From: Pythium myriotylum
Lineage: Eukaryota; Oomycota; Peronosporomycetes; Pythiales; Pythiaceae
Direction of reading: 5' to 3'
Assembly: GCA_023091665.1 (NCBI GenBank)
Contig: JALJCQ010000025.1
Location: 310,001 to 374,000 of the forward strand
Length of the DNA: 64,000 bases
Every line of letters begins with the position of its first letter. Positions within the stretch are counted from its first letter, which is position 1. Shown here in pieces: positions 51,727 through 62,966 of this stretch. The notes beneath the pieces were generated by a model. It saw nothing but the letters and a program-made list of their open reading frames with translations, was not told the origin of the DNA and did no database searches. The translations under genes and the position numbers were made by a program.

Positions 51727-54494
51727 ATGCAGGCTCTCCACGACCATCTCCAGGGCGAGGTGAGTGTCCACCGCAACGCGCGCGTCTCGCGCTCTCGATC
51801 GCGGTGCTCACGGCCTCTGGGCGTGCTCTCTAGGGCGAGCGCCGGCCGCTCGAGTCGCTGCCGAATTTCGACCCGACGTTCATGAAAGAAGGCCTGCTCC
51901 AGAAGAAAGGGCAGATGCTCAAGGGCTGGAAGCAGCGCTGGTTTGTTTGCGACGGGCGCACGCTCAGCTACTACTCGAACCGCCGCGAGAGCCGCCCGTC
52001 GGTCGTGCTCGAGCTCAAGTACTGCACGGTCGAAGACGGCGGCCGCAGCGAGACGTGGAACTCGACGCGCATCCACCTCACGGACAACGCCACGGGCACG
52101 CTCTACTGCCTCTCGTCCGAGGACGGCAAGGTCGCCAGCGAGTGGCTCGCCGTCTTCAAGAACTGCATCGCGCGCATCGCCCACGAGCGTCGCCAGCGAC
52201 TCGCGAGCCAGCCAGCGCTCGTCGCAGCTGCGAGCGCGCGCGCGCCGTCGGCGTCGACGGCGACGGCAGCATCAGCGGCTCCGTCGAGTGGCGCAGACAA
52301 GCGAATCATGCGCGTGGTCTCAGCGCCCATCAGCTCGGTACCGACGGCGACGGCGAGTGCGACTACTGAGACGTCATCACCACCACCACCCCCTCCATCG
52401 ACTGCTGTGCGTGCCGTGGAGCCGCCAATGCGAGCGAGTCGCTCGGCCGTTGCACTCGCGACCACGAGCGTCGCGATGGAAAATGAGCTCGCGAGGGATC
52501 TCGGCGTGCTCAAGGCGCTGCTCAAGGGCGGCCACGCACACGTATCGTTCAGCCCCGTCGGAGCAGCCCACGGCGTCGTGTCGAACCTCGGGGTGTCCAG
52601 GGGCGATGGGAAATGGTACGCGAAGGGCAGTGTCGTGCTGCCCGTGCCGACCGAGGTGGCAGCGTATTTCGTGAGCGACCACGCCAAGCGCGCCGATTGG
52701 GACGTGCAGTTCCCGGTTTCAACCCACATTGCCAAGTTCGACGACAAGACTGAGCTCGTGCATCTCAGCAAAGGTTTCCAGCAGATCCGCAGTGTCAAGC
52801 CGTTTGTTGCACCACACGTTGCAGCCGCTGCTGGTGCCGTGGTCGGCGGATTGCTTGCTTCTTCGTGGGCGACGACGCTCAACAGCATGGCGCTGTTCGC
52901 GCTCATCGCCGCCGTGCTCAATAGCGTCGATTACAGTGCGATGTGCGCGCCGCGCGATCTGCTTCTCGTGCGACAGGTACGCAAGACCAAGTCCAAGAGC
53001 GCGCTCGTACCTGAGGACGACGACGAGAATGACGACCCGCGGCAGACCATCATTACGGTACTCGAGAAGTCGGTCGTGAACGAGCGCAAGCCTCCATCCA
53101 GTGGTGTCGTGCGCGCTCACCAGGGCCTCGGTGGCTGGCTGCTGGAGCCGCTCGACGGAGGTCGCACGCTCGTCACGTATGTGACAGATATTGACGCCGG
53201 CGGCTACCTCTCAGCTGAGACCAAGCGCGAGTTCATGCTCCAGCGACTGCACAGCCTTGCTGTTTTGGCCGAGCATGTGAACCAATCGCAACTCACTGTC
53301 GCGCAGCTTGGTTTGGACGACGATAGTGGTGATGAGAGCGAAGGTAGCGTGCAAGGAGAAACCAGCGAGGGCTCATCGCACGTCGTCGCTCGACCAAAGC
53401 CTGGTGCTTTCCACCCGAGCGACTATGTCAAGGGAATGGCTCGCGTCTCATCCGGAGGACTCAAGCTCACAGATAAGGAGGTCGCAAAGAAGCAAGCCGG
53501 CGTATTGAAAGATGTGTTGAAGTCAGCTAGCGGTGCGCTTCTTGAAGGCAAGGGCATGGTGGGGCTGTCATTACCTGTCCGCATTTTCGAGCCGCGCACG
53601 AACCTTGAGCGCATCGTGGACCTGTTTCTCTACGGCCCGACGTTTTTGAACACGGCTGCAGACCAGTCAGATCCACTCGAGCGCTTCAAGTTCGTCATGG
53701 CGTACGCTGTCGCTGGTCTTCACCACGGTGCTGGCCAGATGAAGCCGTTCAACCCTATTCTCGGTGAGACTTACCAGACAATCTTGAACGACGGCACAGA
53801 AGTATTCTGCGAGCACACGAGCCACCACCCACCAATCACCAACTTCGAGTTGCTTGGCAAGAAGTATTCAATTAGCGGCCACGTCGTCTGGAACCCACCT
53901 AGCTTTAGTATGAAGTCGAGCGCTTTCATTCAGAACAACGCCGGCCCGATTCGAGTGGCTTTCCCGGACGGTACGGTGATTTCATATCACCTCCCTCTCA
54001 TGCAAAGTGGTGGCTTCTTGTGGGGCGATCGCACAGTTGACTTGCTCGGTTCAATCCACTTTGAGGACCCGAAGAACAAGCTTGTGTGCGACCTCAAGTT
54101 TAACCCCGACGAGAAGAAGGGTATGGGTGGTATGTTCTCTTCGTCTGCGACGCCATCCGACTTCGTGCGCGGCACCATAGTCAACTCAGCGACGCAAAAC
54201 GAGCTCGTGTCAGTCAGTGGGTCGTGGTTGGATGGCCTCAACTTCGATGGTAAGCCGTATTGGACTTTTGGGAGAGAGCCGAGTGGCTTCGTGGTTCCGA
54301 TGGATCCCTCGAAGGTGCTTGAGTCGGACTCGATCAAGCGAGAGGATTTGCGGTATCTCGCAGCGAACGATCTCGATCTCGCACAAGAGTGGAAGGTGAA
54401 GCTTGAAGTCCTTCAACGAGCAGATAGGAAGATTCGAAACGAAGGTCGACGACCTAACCACTGGACATTTAAGGACGGTAAGTCTGGTCATTAG
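51727..54494 (+). CDS. Oxysterol-binding-protein-like protein with PH, START-like and ORD domains
   Basis: Exons 51727-51759 and 51834-54494 (897 aa). A PH domain (about 28-125: G-L-L-Q-K-K-G, W-K-Q-R-W-F-V) is followed by a Ser/Thr/Ala/Pro linker. A START-like lipid-binding region (about 215-470) begins with the W-Y-A-K-G-S-V-V-L and D-W-D-V-Q-F strands. The C-terminal OSBP-related domain has the fingerprint E-H-T-S-H-H-P-P-I and the M-K-P-F-N-P-I-L-G-E-T motif. ORD proteins move sterols or PI4P at membrane contacts. Inside the START-like part, a hydrophobic stretch of about 45 residues (near 335-380) splits the P-F-V-A-P / P-R-D-L-L-L segment and could form a membrane hairpin. Confidence 0.9.
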
Positions 54495-54729
54495 CGGTTG
54501 TGAGGTTTTCTAGGTACAAAAAAGGCAGCCAGCAAACAAAAAGATGACGAATAGAAACCAAGATCGATGACAAGAAACGAGGTGATAGACTCTTCATTGT
54601 TGACTGGTATTTCCGTCAGAGAATGAGGCCGCTGTCACTCAGACGACGTCCCATCGCATCGAGTCATTGTTGATCAAGTGGTTTCTTCATATCATCGATC
54701 TCATTGTTCATTCGGAGGCCCACACGACG

Positions 54730-56448
54730 ATGGCAGCATGCACAAACTCAATTCGTGGCGACACGCCAAGTTTTCACTATCCACGTGTTGACTGGCTGCA
54801 CGCGCTTATCGAGCGAGATATCGTTCGTGCTATCGGCGAGCTGATACTAGATAAACCAAGATGGTGGGAATCTCTCAAGCTTTCCGAAAAGTTCAAAGAG
54901 ATGCTGAATGAAGTCGCGACGCAATCGACTGAATCAATATGTCGTGACGCTGCCGCGAACGTTCTCGATTGGATGACGCCTGTGGTTCGGAAGACACTAG
55001 CAGCAAGACGTGAGCGGAGTTTGTCCAGTCTCGTCGACTTTTGGCCAGTTGAGCTCAGGGGAAGTCCGATTGTCTGTGCCAGTGAGCTCCGTGATGTTCT
55101 TCCGAGGGAGGCGATGGCCAAAAGTGATCGGTACTTTATCTTTGCGTGGATCATGCTCCGCCAAATCTGCTTGAGCAACGCACATCCGTGGCCAGGTTTA
55201 TGGGGCGAGGCATCATGCTCGTGTTTGTCGATGCGACCGCTAGTGGATGCTGTTGTGGATGCCATGATGGAGTGCTTGCGGCGCGTTCGTAACCTTGTTG
55301 GCCATCAACGAGCTGATCAAATTGATGAGATAGCTCGTATGGCTGCGATAAAGACCGATGGGGTGGCTTCGCAGTCTCTTCAGTTCTTCACGACTCTCCA
55401 GATGCCTTCAATTCTTGCAGACGTCGAAGGAATTGAAAAGTTCTCCCAGCGCTATCTCGATGCAATCATCTCTCGTGACTGTCTGGAGGAGGTCGATGCA
55501 ACAGTGTCGCCAGCACCGCTTGACACAAGCTTCATTCGAGATGGCGCTCAAGCTGGGCTCGTCCAAGACCGCTTCAACGAGTCAGAAGTACTAGTCGAGT
55601 TTCAATTGGACGAAGACTCGTCGATCACGAAGACGACCCTTTTTCAGCCCGACGGGGATCCTTCGATTGAGTTGAACCGAAGCGACCTCGCTCAAACTTT
55701 TGAGGCAATTATACCAGTATTCGAGAAGACGTTATCTGGAGTCGCGAACGGTCCCAATCCACCCCTGCTGAGTGTCCCTCGCTCACAAGGCTCTTTGGGT
55801 TGGATAACAATCCCAACTCGCCCAATCGTCGAGACACCAGTCGAACCTCTTCCTTCACACGCTATCTCTCTTGCCGGTCATCGCCTTCAAGCACTCGTCC
55901 GCGTTGATAACTTTGTGTCTGATTGTGATTGGCGCGAGAACGACTGGACGACTCATGGAAGACCAAGCGTCGGTGCAGCCACAGCGCTGTTATTTGTGGA
56001 AGTTGAGAATGTCACTACGCCAAGCGTTGTAGTGAAAGTGCCTCCTCTGTTTCATGGAGAATGGACGTACCAAGATACTTCAATCTACGGTGACCCCAAC
56101 ATTGCATACCTTCAAGGTTATAGGGAAAGTAGATGCAGCACCAGAAGACGCATGTGCCCAGGCACGCGTGACGTTCCCGTCGGACTTTACTCAAGGTTGC
56201 TAAGTGCTCTTTCGAAAAGTGTATCCAATGAAGCTGAGATAACTGCGATTAGTGGACTGCTGCACCGCACGATTGTGCTCCCAGCATTCGCGAAGTATTG
56301 TATCAAGTTCAAGCCAATAGACCCGAGCCGTTCAAGCAAGTGTACCGTGCTGATTGTTTCGCTGCGGAATCCGTATCGATATGCAAAACCCCATCAGCTC
56401 ATGCGTAAATTGAGTTCGGTGCCCATTGATCATGGTTCAAGCTGCTAG
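54730..56448 (+). CDS. Divergent DUF4246-family protein
   Basis: 572 aa from the ATG at 54730; the frame is open to an earlier ATG at 54667 that adds a hydrophobic 21-residue stretch. Family landmarks appear in order: L-I-L-D-K-P-R-W-W-E-S near the start, I-P-V-F-E-K-T-L-S-G, A-G-H-R-L-Q-A-L-V-R-V, F-V-E-V-E-N-V-T, and L-L-H-R-T-I-V-L-P-A-F near the end. A T-T-H-G segment may replace the usual W-H-V-E-G. The similarity is weak enough that it would be missed without the neighbours. Function is unknown; a non-haem iron fold is possible. Confidence 0.6.
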   Translation: MAACTNSIRGDTPSFHYPRVDWLHALIERDIVRAIGELILDKPRWWESLKLSEKFKEMLNEVATQSTESICRDAAANVLDWMTPVVRKTLAARRERSLSSLVDFWPVELRGSPIVCASELRDVLPREAMAKSDRYFIFAWIMLRQICLSNAHPWPGLWGEASCSCLSMRPLVDAVVDAMMECLRRVRNLVGHQRADQIDEIARMAAIKTDGVASQSLQFFTTLQMPSILADVEGIEKFSQRYLDAIISRDCLEEVDATVSPAPLDTSFIRDGAQAGLVQDRFNESEVLVEFQLDEDSSITKTTLFQPDGDPSIELNRSDLAQTFEAIIPVFEKTLSGVANGPNPPLLSVPRSQGSLGWITIPTRPIVETPVEPLPSHAISLAGHRLQALVRVDNFVSDCDWRENDWTTHGRPSVGAATALLFVEVENVTTPSVVVKVPPLFHGEWTYQDTSIYGDPNIAYLQGYRESRCSTRRRMCPGTRDVPVGLYSRLLSALSKSVSNEAEITAISGLLHRTIVLPAFAKYCIKFKPIDPSRSSKCTVLIVSLRNPYRYAKPHQLMRKLSSVPIDHGSSC

Positions 56449-56568
56449 GAGAAACTCTGGGTGAGCGAGATGAGGAGTTATGAGGAGCTCCGTTTTGCTC
56501 ACTACGAACGCCACTAACGACCCGGGAGCCGGGCAACCCGGCGTAACGACAATCCGCCACGACCCGTC

Positions 56569-58266
56569 GTGACAACAGGTTGTCAACTTCGGAAAAAGCC
56601 TCCAACGTCAGCGTTAAACAAGTCGCGGCGCGAACTCTATGCGTTGAGGTTGATAAGTGAGCGAACTAACGAGCCGCAATGGTGGGCTTCTCGAAAAAGC
56701 GAGGTATGGGAAGAGCAAATCAGGCGGTTTTACCTTCACGTGCGTATCAAAGAAAGCTCCAAGAGAAAACCCAGTGAAGTGCTGAAAACGCTGCATAGTG
56801 AACATCTTCCGGTGGAGGCAGATAGCGAGGAGCCATTAGATTTCACAGGCGTGCGGTTACTTTGGATCCAGCTTTCCTCACTGCATTGTATCCACAAAAG
56901 CGTCACATCAGGCCGAATCATTCCTCCGGACGCTTCTCTTCGTGCCTTCGAAGAGTTGCTGAATGCATACCGCAACGCCGAAAGTCCTGAGTTGCATCGC
57001 GACATCTTGGCGAGCTTCGTCGGACGAGACTGCCCCGTGCAACGTTTGATACCACCGATGAACCAGATTTGCGAGACTGTAAGACTTGCCGATACAATAT
57101 GGATGGGAAGATTTGCTTCCATCGTCCGGGGGCGGCGAAGTGAGTACCCAGAGCATTGCGTGATCTTCACTCCAGTGATCGAGACGGCAGTGAGCGACAA
57201 TATCGTTTCAACCGCTGCAAGTGATGCCTTTTTTGCAGTCTCCCACTCTTTCTATAGCACTCGCATGAGTTGCTTCACGGGAAATGTGGTATTTGACCGT
57301 CTCATTGACCCCTCATACTACGCCCGCAGGAGTCGGCCCCGACTTTTGCCGTTCGACAACACGATTGTATCACCGCAAAGCTAGAAGCGCTTGTCCGACC
57401 CACAGGAGCCAGGTCCAGTATCTTCGGACTGGATTACGTTCATTGGGTTCCGTCAGATATGATCTTCGATCTTGATAACACCGCGCACGTCCAGTCCTAC
57501 GTGTACGGAGTGCCACCGTCTGCTCAATCTGCTTTCATTGGTCCGCTCGAAACTATGCTCACTTCCCTCGCCCCGCTATTTGAGCACGTGTTTTCGGGGT
57601 TGGCGAGTGACGAACCCAAGGCACAGTTCTTCACGGATATAGGTGAAGTCATCGAATCTCCAATTCCAGCACCGACGGCCCAGCATACGTGGCCACTTCG
57701 AGGGCGAGCGATGCAGGTCGTTGTCGAAGTCGCTAGGATCACAGTCCCTGTTGGAGCGGTTGACACATCCGGAGATTTATGGTACGAAGCGTTTTGCCGA
57801 CAAGCACGTAACTGTGGAGATGAAACCGGATTTGTGAGTGCGTTGGACTTCCTCCAGATTAGTGGTCTAGCTCCTCCTCAGCTTTCATTCTGGTACTCTG
57901 GCGCAACGGAGCGTGATTCGCGCAGGGCTCATTACAGGATATCCGGGTCGCTGTATCGTGTTTCCGAGTCTTCTCCATCACTCATTTCAGCCGCTTCGGT
58001 TGACAAACCCACAGCAACCAGGGTCGATGCTGGTGCTTCAGATACGTATGCTTTATCCAGATGTTTCTCTTATCTCGACAGCAACCGTGGTACCGCAGCA
58101 GCAGGATGCGATCGTGGACTGTACGCTTGGCTTCGTCACGCGATCACGCAGTCTGCCGGTGGAAATCCACAGCATCATCGCGTTCATGCTCGGTTGGGAC
58201 GGTCTCACACGAACACAGCTCGCTGCTTTGCAGTCTTCGGCTGGTGTGAAACAACGTCACTACTGA
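56569..58266 (+). pseudogene. DUF4246-family gene broken by two frameshifts
   Basis: The N-terminal part (frame of 56569) has E-P-Q-W-W-A-S-R. At about 57330-57384 the family sequence moves to another frame, which gives L-D-Y-V-H-W-V-P-S-D, Q-S-Y-V-Y-G-V-P-P and L-R-G-R-A-M-Q-V-V-V-E-V. At about 57905-57915 it moves again, giving G-R-C-I-V-F-P-S-L-L-H-H-S-F, R-L-T-N-P-Q-Q-P-G and I-S-T-A-T-V. No plausible intron explains either switch. It follows a relative in tandem, 120 bp away, so it is likely a decaying duplicate. Confidence 0.65.
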
Positions 58267-58319
58267 CATTTTACTCGTGAACGCAAGCTCAAAGAGGTCG
58301 GATGCCGAGTTTCCTATGG

Positions 58320-59541
58320 TTAATCCAGAATTGATTGGTTGGTTTTAACCAATCAATGCCTTTAAAAAGGCGTACTGTCTACGAGAACCCACTGTGCAAG
58401 GGTGTCAAGAGAGCGAAATGCCCCCCACCGAGACGGTCTCATCTGAATGGGCTCGCTTATGTCCTTTGGTGATCAGCAACCGTTGAGATCGTTATCAGAT
58501 CGCGTCCACGGAGCTCCCTGCCACTCTTCTCACAGGCCTCCCACACCGGTCGCGCTGCGTCTCGAAAGCGCTCACATTTGCGCATTCTCTTTCTTCGACT
58601 CACTCGCCACATCATGAAGATCCTGGCCGTGCTCCTCCTCGCCGCGTCGGCTCTTGCGTCGGCCTCAAGTGCGCCACTACCGACTGTGCACCGCGACGTG
58701 CGTCGCCGCCTCGCACAGTCCGACACCGTCGACATCGTCGTGGAGATGCGCGGATCGTCCTCGCGACGTCTGCTCGAGTCGGCTGAGAGCCTCGAGTTCG
58801 AGTCGCGCACCAAGAAGATCGAGTTCGTGGTCGACTCGCTCAAGTCCGTGGCCACGGAGAGCCAGCGTGACATCGACGCGTTGCTCGCGCATGAGTCGGC
58901 CACGTCGACGCCTCTGTTCGCTTCTCAGTACCAGTCGTGGTCGCGCAATGCTCGCTACTTCACCGGCGCGACTCTCGAGCTCGTCGAGAAGCTCGCGACG
59001 CTGTCGAGTGTTGCTACGATCCGCGAGGCCGAAGTCGGGTCCGTTGAAAACATTGAGAGCGTTCAGGCCGACGCTGCGAGTCTCCACACCAAGGGATCGA
59101 TTGAGTGGGGCATTGCGCGTGTCCAAGCCCCAGAGGCCTGGGCGGCAGGAATCACCGGCGAGGGCGTCGTGGTCGGAGACCTGGATACTGGTGCTCGCTA
59201 CACCCACGAGCTGCTTCGCGACTCGATGCGCAGTGACTACAACTGGTACGACCCAGTCAACAAGACCGCTGTGCCGTACGACCCGCACGGTCACGGTACT
59301 CACACGCTCGGTACTATCGTCGGTGCCGACGGCATTGGTGTCGCCCCGGGAAGCAAGTGGATCGCCTGCTTGGGCTGCCCGAATGGAGGATGCCCGGAGG
59401 CCACGGTCGTCGCTTGCGGCGAGTGGTTCGTGTGCCCCACGGACCCGCAGGGCAACAACCGCGACTGCTCCAAGGCGCCGCACGTGATCAACAACTCGTG
59501 GAGTGGCAACCCGGCGAGCAAGACCTACGTGCCCATGGTCG
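58320..59541 (+). repeat. Duplicated subtilase unit, copy 1
   Basis: It matches 62675-63894. From about 58460 to 59255 the two are nearly identical (a handful of differences). After that, and in the outer 5' flank, they differ more. An extra palindromic segment (attgattggtt ... aaccaatcaat, 58331-58358) is intact only here; the other copy has lost the second half. Confidence 0.85.
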
Positions 59542-59762
59542 AAAAAAATAGCATGGCAAAGGGCCACAACTTTGATCAAACAGAGATTTCTTTCCCAAGA
59601 CATCACATTCGGGATTTCTTGAAAAGGAAGGACCGCTTCAACAACAGAACACAAGGCACGCAGGACACGCGGAGAAGGGGCAATACCGCCGTCCTCCCTC
59701 AAAAGGAAACGAGCAATGGAGATACAAGCTGCATCTCCCTTCAGTCCACAGCCACCACATAG
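58614..59762 (+). pseudogene. Secreted subtilisin-like protease, 3'-truncated
   Basis: The signal peptide (M-K-I-L-A-V-L-L-L-A-A-S), inhibitor-like propeptide and first half of the peptidase S8 domain are present. These include the catalytic Asp in D-L-D-T-G and the catalytic His in H-G-T-H-T-L-G. At base 59541 similarity to the other copy stops abruptly: the frame runs on for 73 codons of unrelated, basic, low-quality sequence to a stop. The oxyanion Asn and the catalytic Ser are lost, so it cannot be an active protease. It was truncated by an insertion or rearrangement after the duplication. Confidence 0.88.
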
Positions 59763-60398
59763 TGATGGCTCAGGTGCTTGTGGTCCACAAGCACCTGAGC
59801 AGCTGCGCCGACGCTGAGTCCTCTAATGGTGTGCTCAAGAAAAAATCCAGTGGCGTTGTCCTCTCTCCATACTTTTCCTAGCTGCTCATAAATCTGTCAC
59901 GGAAGTTCCAAATTCACTCGTACACAGACCGATTCTGCCACGTCGCCAATCTGTGTACAAGTGAACTTGCCAAGCGTCCTAATGTTGCGCATGAAGTTCA
60001 CGTCACGATTGAAGTGTTCAAGCAACGGAAGCTTGATTTCTGGATCGCAGTAGGAAGCAGCTGGTTGCAGTCGCTCATTGCACATAGAAAGTCTCACGTA
60101 GCAGAAAACGGTGGTCTCAGCACGTCTTCTGTATGATTTTCGTGAACGCGACTACCTTGATTTGAGTATAAGAGCCTTGGTATCACCTGATTTCGGTAGT
60201 TGAAGCTGAGCTCATTGACCAGCCAGTCGGGCGGGTCATCGAATTCCACCCACATAATCAGTGACTAATCCTCGCGAAGCAGCCACAACATCGACCAGCG
60301 CCACCCACAGTCAGCTGCTCCTTAGAGCCGCGCCTGCCACTCGACAATTCCTCAGTCTGCAATTCGCCAGCTCAAGACCAAAGCTTCTCTCCACACCC
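59763..60398. other. Intergenic with a perfect 16-bp-arm palindrome
   Basis: Palindrome arms 59768-59783 (gctcaggtgcttgtgg) and 59785-59800 flank a single T. No gene is seen. The block from 59542 on is the unrelated DNA that truncates the protease. Confidence 0.75.
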
Positions 60399-62645
60399 AT
60401 GGGAGTCCTCGGATTCTCACTATGGATCGCTCTTGCGGTGTTCGCCGTCGATGCCCAGACGCTGTACAAGCCCAACGACGGGACAGGCATCCACATGTAC
60501 TACAAGACGTCCTGGACTGCACCTCGCATCCACTTCGCTATCAACGGTGGCTCCTGGACGGCTGTGCCGGGCGTGGTAATGGCCAAGAGTAACGACCAAG
60601 TCGCCTTCCCATCGTCGTCCGGGTGGTTCGTGTACGACCTGCCATCGTCTGCGACGACCCTTGAGTTTGTGTTCAACGACGGCAACGGTGTTTGGGACAA
60701 CAACAAGAACGCCAACTACAAGGTCACGGCCGCTGGAACCTACTCGGTCGGTGGAGTCGCCTCAGCGCCGGCTCCGACGACTGCACCTTCTCCCGTCGCC
60801 CCGACGCCGGCGACGCCTAGTCCAGTGGTGCCACCAGATCTCTCAGGGTGCGACACGTTCCCTGACTCATGCTCTGGTCTCAGTTATCCGTCATCTACTG
60901 AGAGCCGCCGCTGGCAGACGCCACCACGTAACTCGTCATCTTGGACTACGGAGTACCAGGACTTCCGCTCGCTCCAGGGATACGCGCACGTCGTGTACGC
61001 GGCCGATCGCAGATCTGCCACGGTCGATGTTCGCACATACTTGCGTGCCGCTGCTACTTGTGTGTACATCTTTAACGACGCAGCACCGACGTCTTCTGCG
61101 ACCAAGACAGTCGACTCGACGCTGACCTCGGCACTTCGAATCGTCATTAGGTGCTCGCCCTCCGGTGCAAGTGAAACGTGGACACTCGCGCTCGATCCGG
61201 TGAACTTTGTCTGGCAGAACGCAGCTGTGAACCAGCCGTCTTCGATGGAAGGAGGCCAACGAGGGGCTATTGTGGACCTCTTCGGCTGGCCATACCGAGA
61301 CATTGAAGCCGAATGCGTTGACTTTTTGGGTAAAGCCGGGTACATGGGCGTGAAGATCAACCCACCACAAGAGAGCGTGCTCTCGGATGTGTGGACAAAG
61401 GACGGTCAACGGAACCCGTGGTACCTCATCTACCAGCCCGTGAGCTACCGGCTCTTCTCGCGTCTCGGGTCTCGAGATGAGCTGCGGTCGATGATCCAGA
61501 CTTGCCGCCAGAACGGAGTCCGCATCTACGCTGACGCAGTCGTGAACCACATGGCTGCAGGTGGGTACGACCACAATCCAACGCACCGCCGGTCGTCAGG
61601 GTCGTCCTGTTCGACATGGGGGCCCCACTCGAGCGCCAAGGGATCGCCATACTACACGCGCAACTTCCAGTACCAGTACAACAAGTTTACGGCGCAGCAG
61701 CCGACGCTCGAGTTCCCGGCGGTTCCATTTGGACCTTCTGACTTCCACTGTGAGCGAGGCATCTCGTCGTGGTCGGACACGTACCAACTCGCCAATGGCT
61801 GGCTCGTTGGTCTTTCGGATCTGGACACTGGCAAGACCTACGTGCGTGAACGTATCGCACAGTACTTCGTCGATTTGCTGGGAATTGGCTTTAGTGGGTT
61901 CCGCATCGACGCCATCAAGCACATCCACCCTGCGGATGTTGCCGCGATCTTCGGTCTCTTCAACAAGTACATGGGCGGCTCACTGCCATCCGACTTCATC
62001 TCCTGGGGCGAGATCCTTCTAGGCGGCGAGGCAGGCTTTCTTGCGTGCGATGAAAACCACGAGTACAACTTCTTCAAAGGTCTGGACAAACGATACCGAG
62101 CCGAGGGCATCTCGGAGGCAGACATCGCCAAACTCAAGATCTGGTCGTCCGACTATCCGAACTACCATCCGACTTGCGGTTACTGGGTCCTTCCGTCGTC
62201 GCGGTTTGTCATCCAGAACGACGACCACGATCAACAGGCGCCAGGCTCATCATCGCGCGAAATGGGCGACAAAGGATCCGTTCTCATCCGCGAGAAGAAC
62301 GTCGCCAAGCACCGTCAGTTCGAGACGCAGCTCTTTAGCCGTACCGACGGCGACTGGAAGATCAAGGTCGTGCTGAGCTCGTACACGTTCGGCACGAACG
62401 GCGCCACGGGCTTCCCCGACGGGTTCTCGACCTGCGGCGGCTCGACGGGCTTCCAGTGCGACATTAGCATGCCCTTCGAGAAAGCCTTCCGCGCTGGTTC
62501 CTGCGGCTACACGGTCGAGAACTTCGCGAGCGGTAAGTACACACGCGTTCACCGCGACCTGGCCATCGTGAACGCCATGCGGACGTGGCTTGGTGGACTC
62601 GGCACTGTCTCGGCCCGGGACGTCGGGATCACCGGGAACTGCTGA
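60399..62645 (+). CDS. Secreted alpha-amylase, CBM25-like starch-binding domain plus GH13
   Basis: 748 aa from the ATG at 60399, which gives a signal peptide ending near A-V-D-A-Q. The frame is open to 60261, but that would bury the signal. Residues about 21-115 look like a CBM25 starch-binding module (I-H-M-Y-Y-K, A-P-R-I-H-F, W-T-A-V-P-G-V-V-M). A Pro/Thr/Ala linker follows, then an extra domain and the GH13 barrel: A-D-A-V-V-N-H, G-F-R-I-D-A-I-K-H (nucleophile Asp), W-G-E-I-L (acid Glu) and Q-N-D-D-H-D (transition-state Asp). It should cleave internal alpha-1,4 bonds of starch outside the cell. It sits between two copies of a secreted protease. Confidence 0.92.
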   Translation: MGVLGFSLWIALAVFAVDAQTLYKPNDGTGIHMYYKTSWTAPRIHFAINGGSWTAVPGVVMAKSNDQVAFPSSSGWFVYDLPSSATTLEFVFNDGNGVWDNNKNANYKVTAAGTYSVGGVASAPAPTTAPSPVAPTPATPSPVVPPDLSGCDTFPDSCSGLSYPSSTESRRWQTPPRNSSSWTTEYQDFRSLQGYAHVVYAADRRSATVDVRTYLRAAATCVYIFNDAAPTSSATKTVDSTLTSALRIVIRCSPSGASETWTLALDPVNFVWQNAAVNQPSSMEGGQRGAIVDLFGWPYRDIEAECVDFLGKAGYMGVKINPPQESVLSDVWTKDGQRNPWYLIYQPVSYRLFSRLGSRDELRSMIQTCRQNGVRIYADAVVNHMAAGGYDHNPTHRRSSGSSCSTWGPHSSAKGSPYYTRNFQYQYNKFTAQQPTLEFPAVPFGPSDFHCERGISSWSDTYQLANGWLVGLSDLDTGKTYVRERIAQYFVDLLGIGFSGFRIDAIKHIHPADVAAIFGLFNKYMGGSLPSDFISWGEILLGGEAGFLACDENHEYNFFKGLDKRYRAEGISEADIAKLKIWSSDYPNYHPTCGYWVLPSSRFVIQNDDHDQQAPGSSSREMGDKGSVLIREKNVAKHRQFETQLFSRTDGDWKIKVVLSSYTFGTNGATGFPDGFSTCGGSTGFQCDISMPFEKAFRAGSCGYTVENFASGKYTRVHRDLAIVNAMRTWLGGLGTVSARDVGITGNC

Positions 62646-62966
62646 CCTTGAAGCGTCAACTTCGGTTGCGCCATTGTCCATGGGTAAATCCAGAATTGAT
62701 TGGTTGGTTTAAGGCGTACTGTCTACGAGGCTCCGCGTCCATTGGCTGTGCAAGGGCGTTAAGAGAGCGTAATTCCCCCACCGAGACGGTCTCATCTAGA
62801 TGGGCTCGCTTATGTCCTTCGGTGATCAGCAACCGTTGAGATCGTTATCAGATCGCGTCCACGGAGCTCCCTCCCACTCTTCTCACAGGCCTCCCACACC
62901 GGTCGCGCTGCGTCTCGAAAGCGCTCACATTTGCGCATTCTCTTTCTTCGACTCACTCGCCACATC
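62646..62966. promoter_or_regulatory. Promoter region of the second subtilase (duplicated)
   Basis: From about 62675 it matches the region before the first subtilase, so regulatory DNA was copied with the gene. Confidence 0.6.

Noticed and set aside
58677..59702. 341-codon antisense ORF over the truncated subtilase (and its twin at 63030-63905)
   Set aside because: The sense strand has recognised catalytic motifs; the antisense has none.
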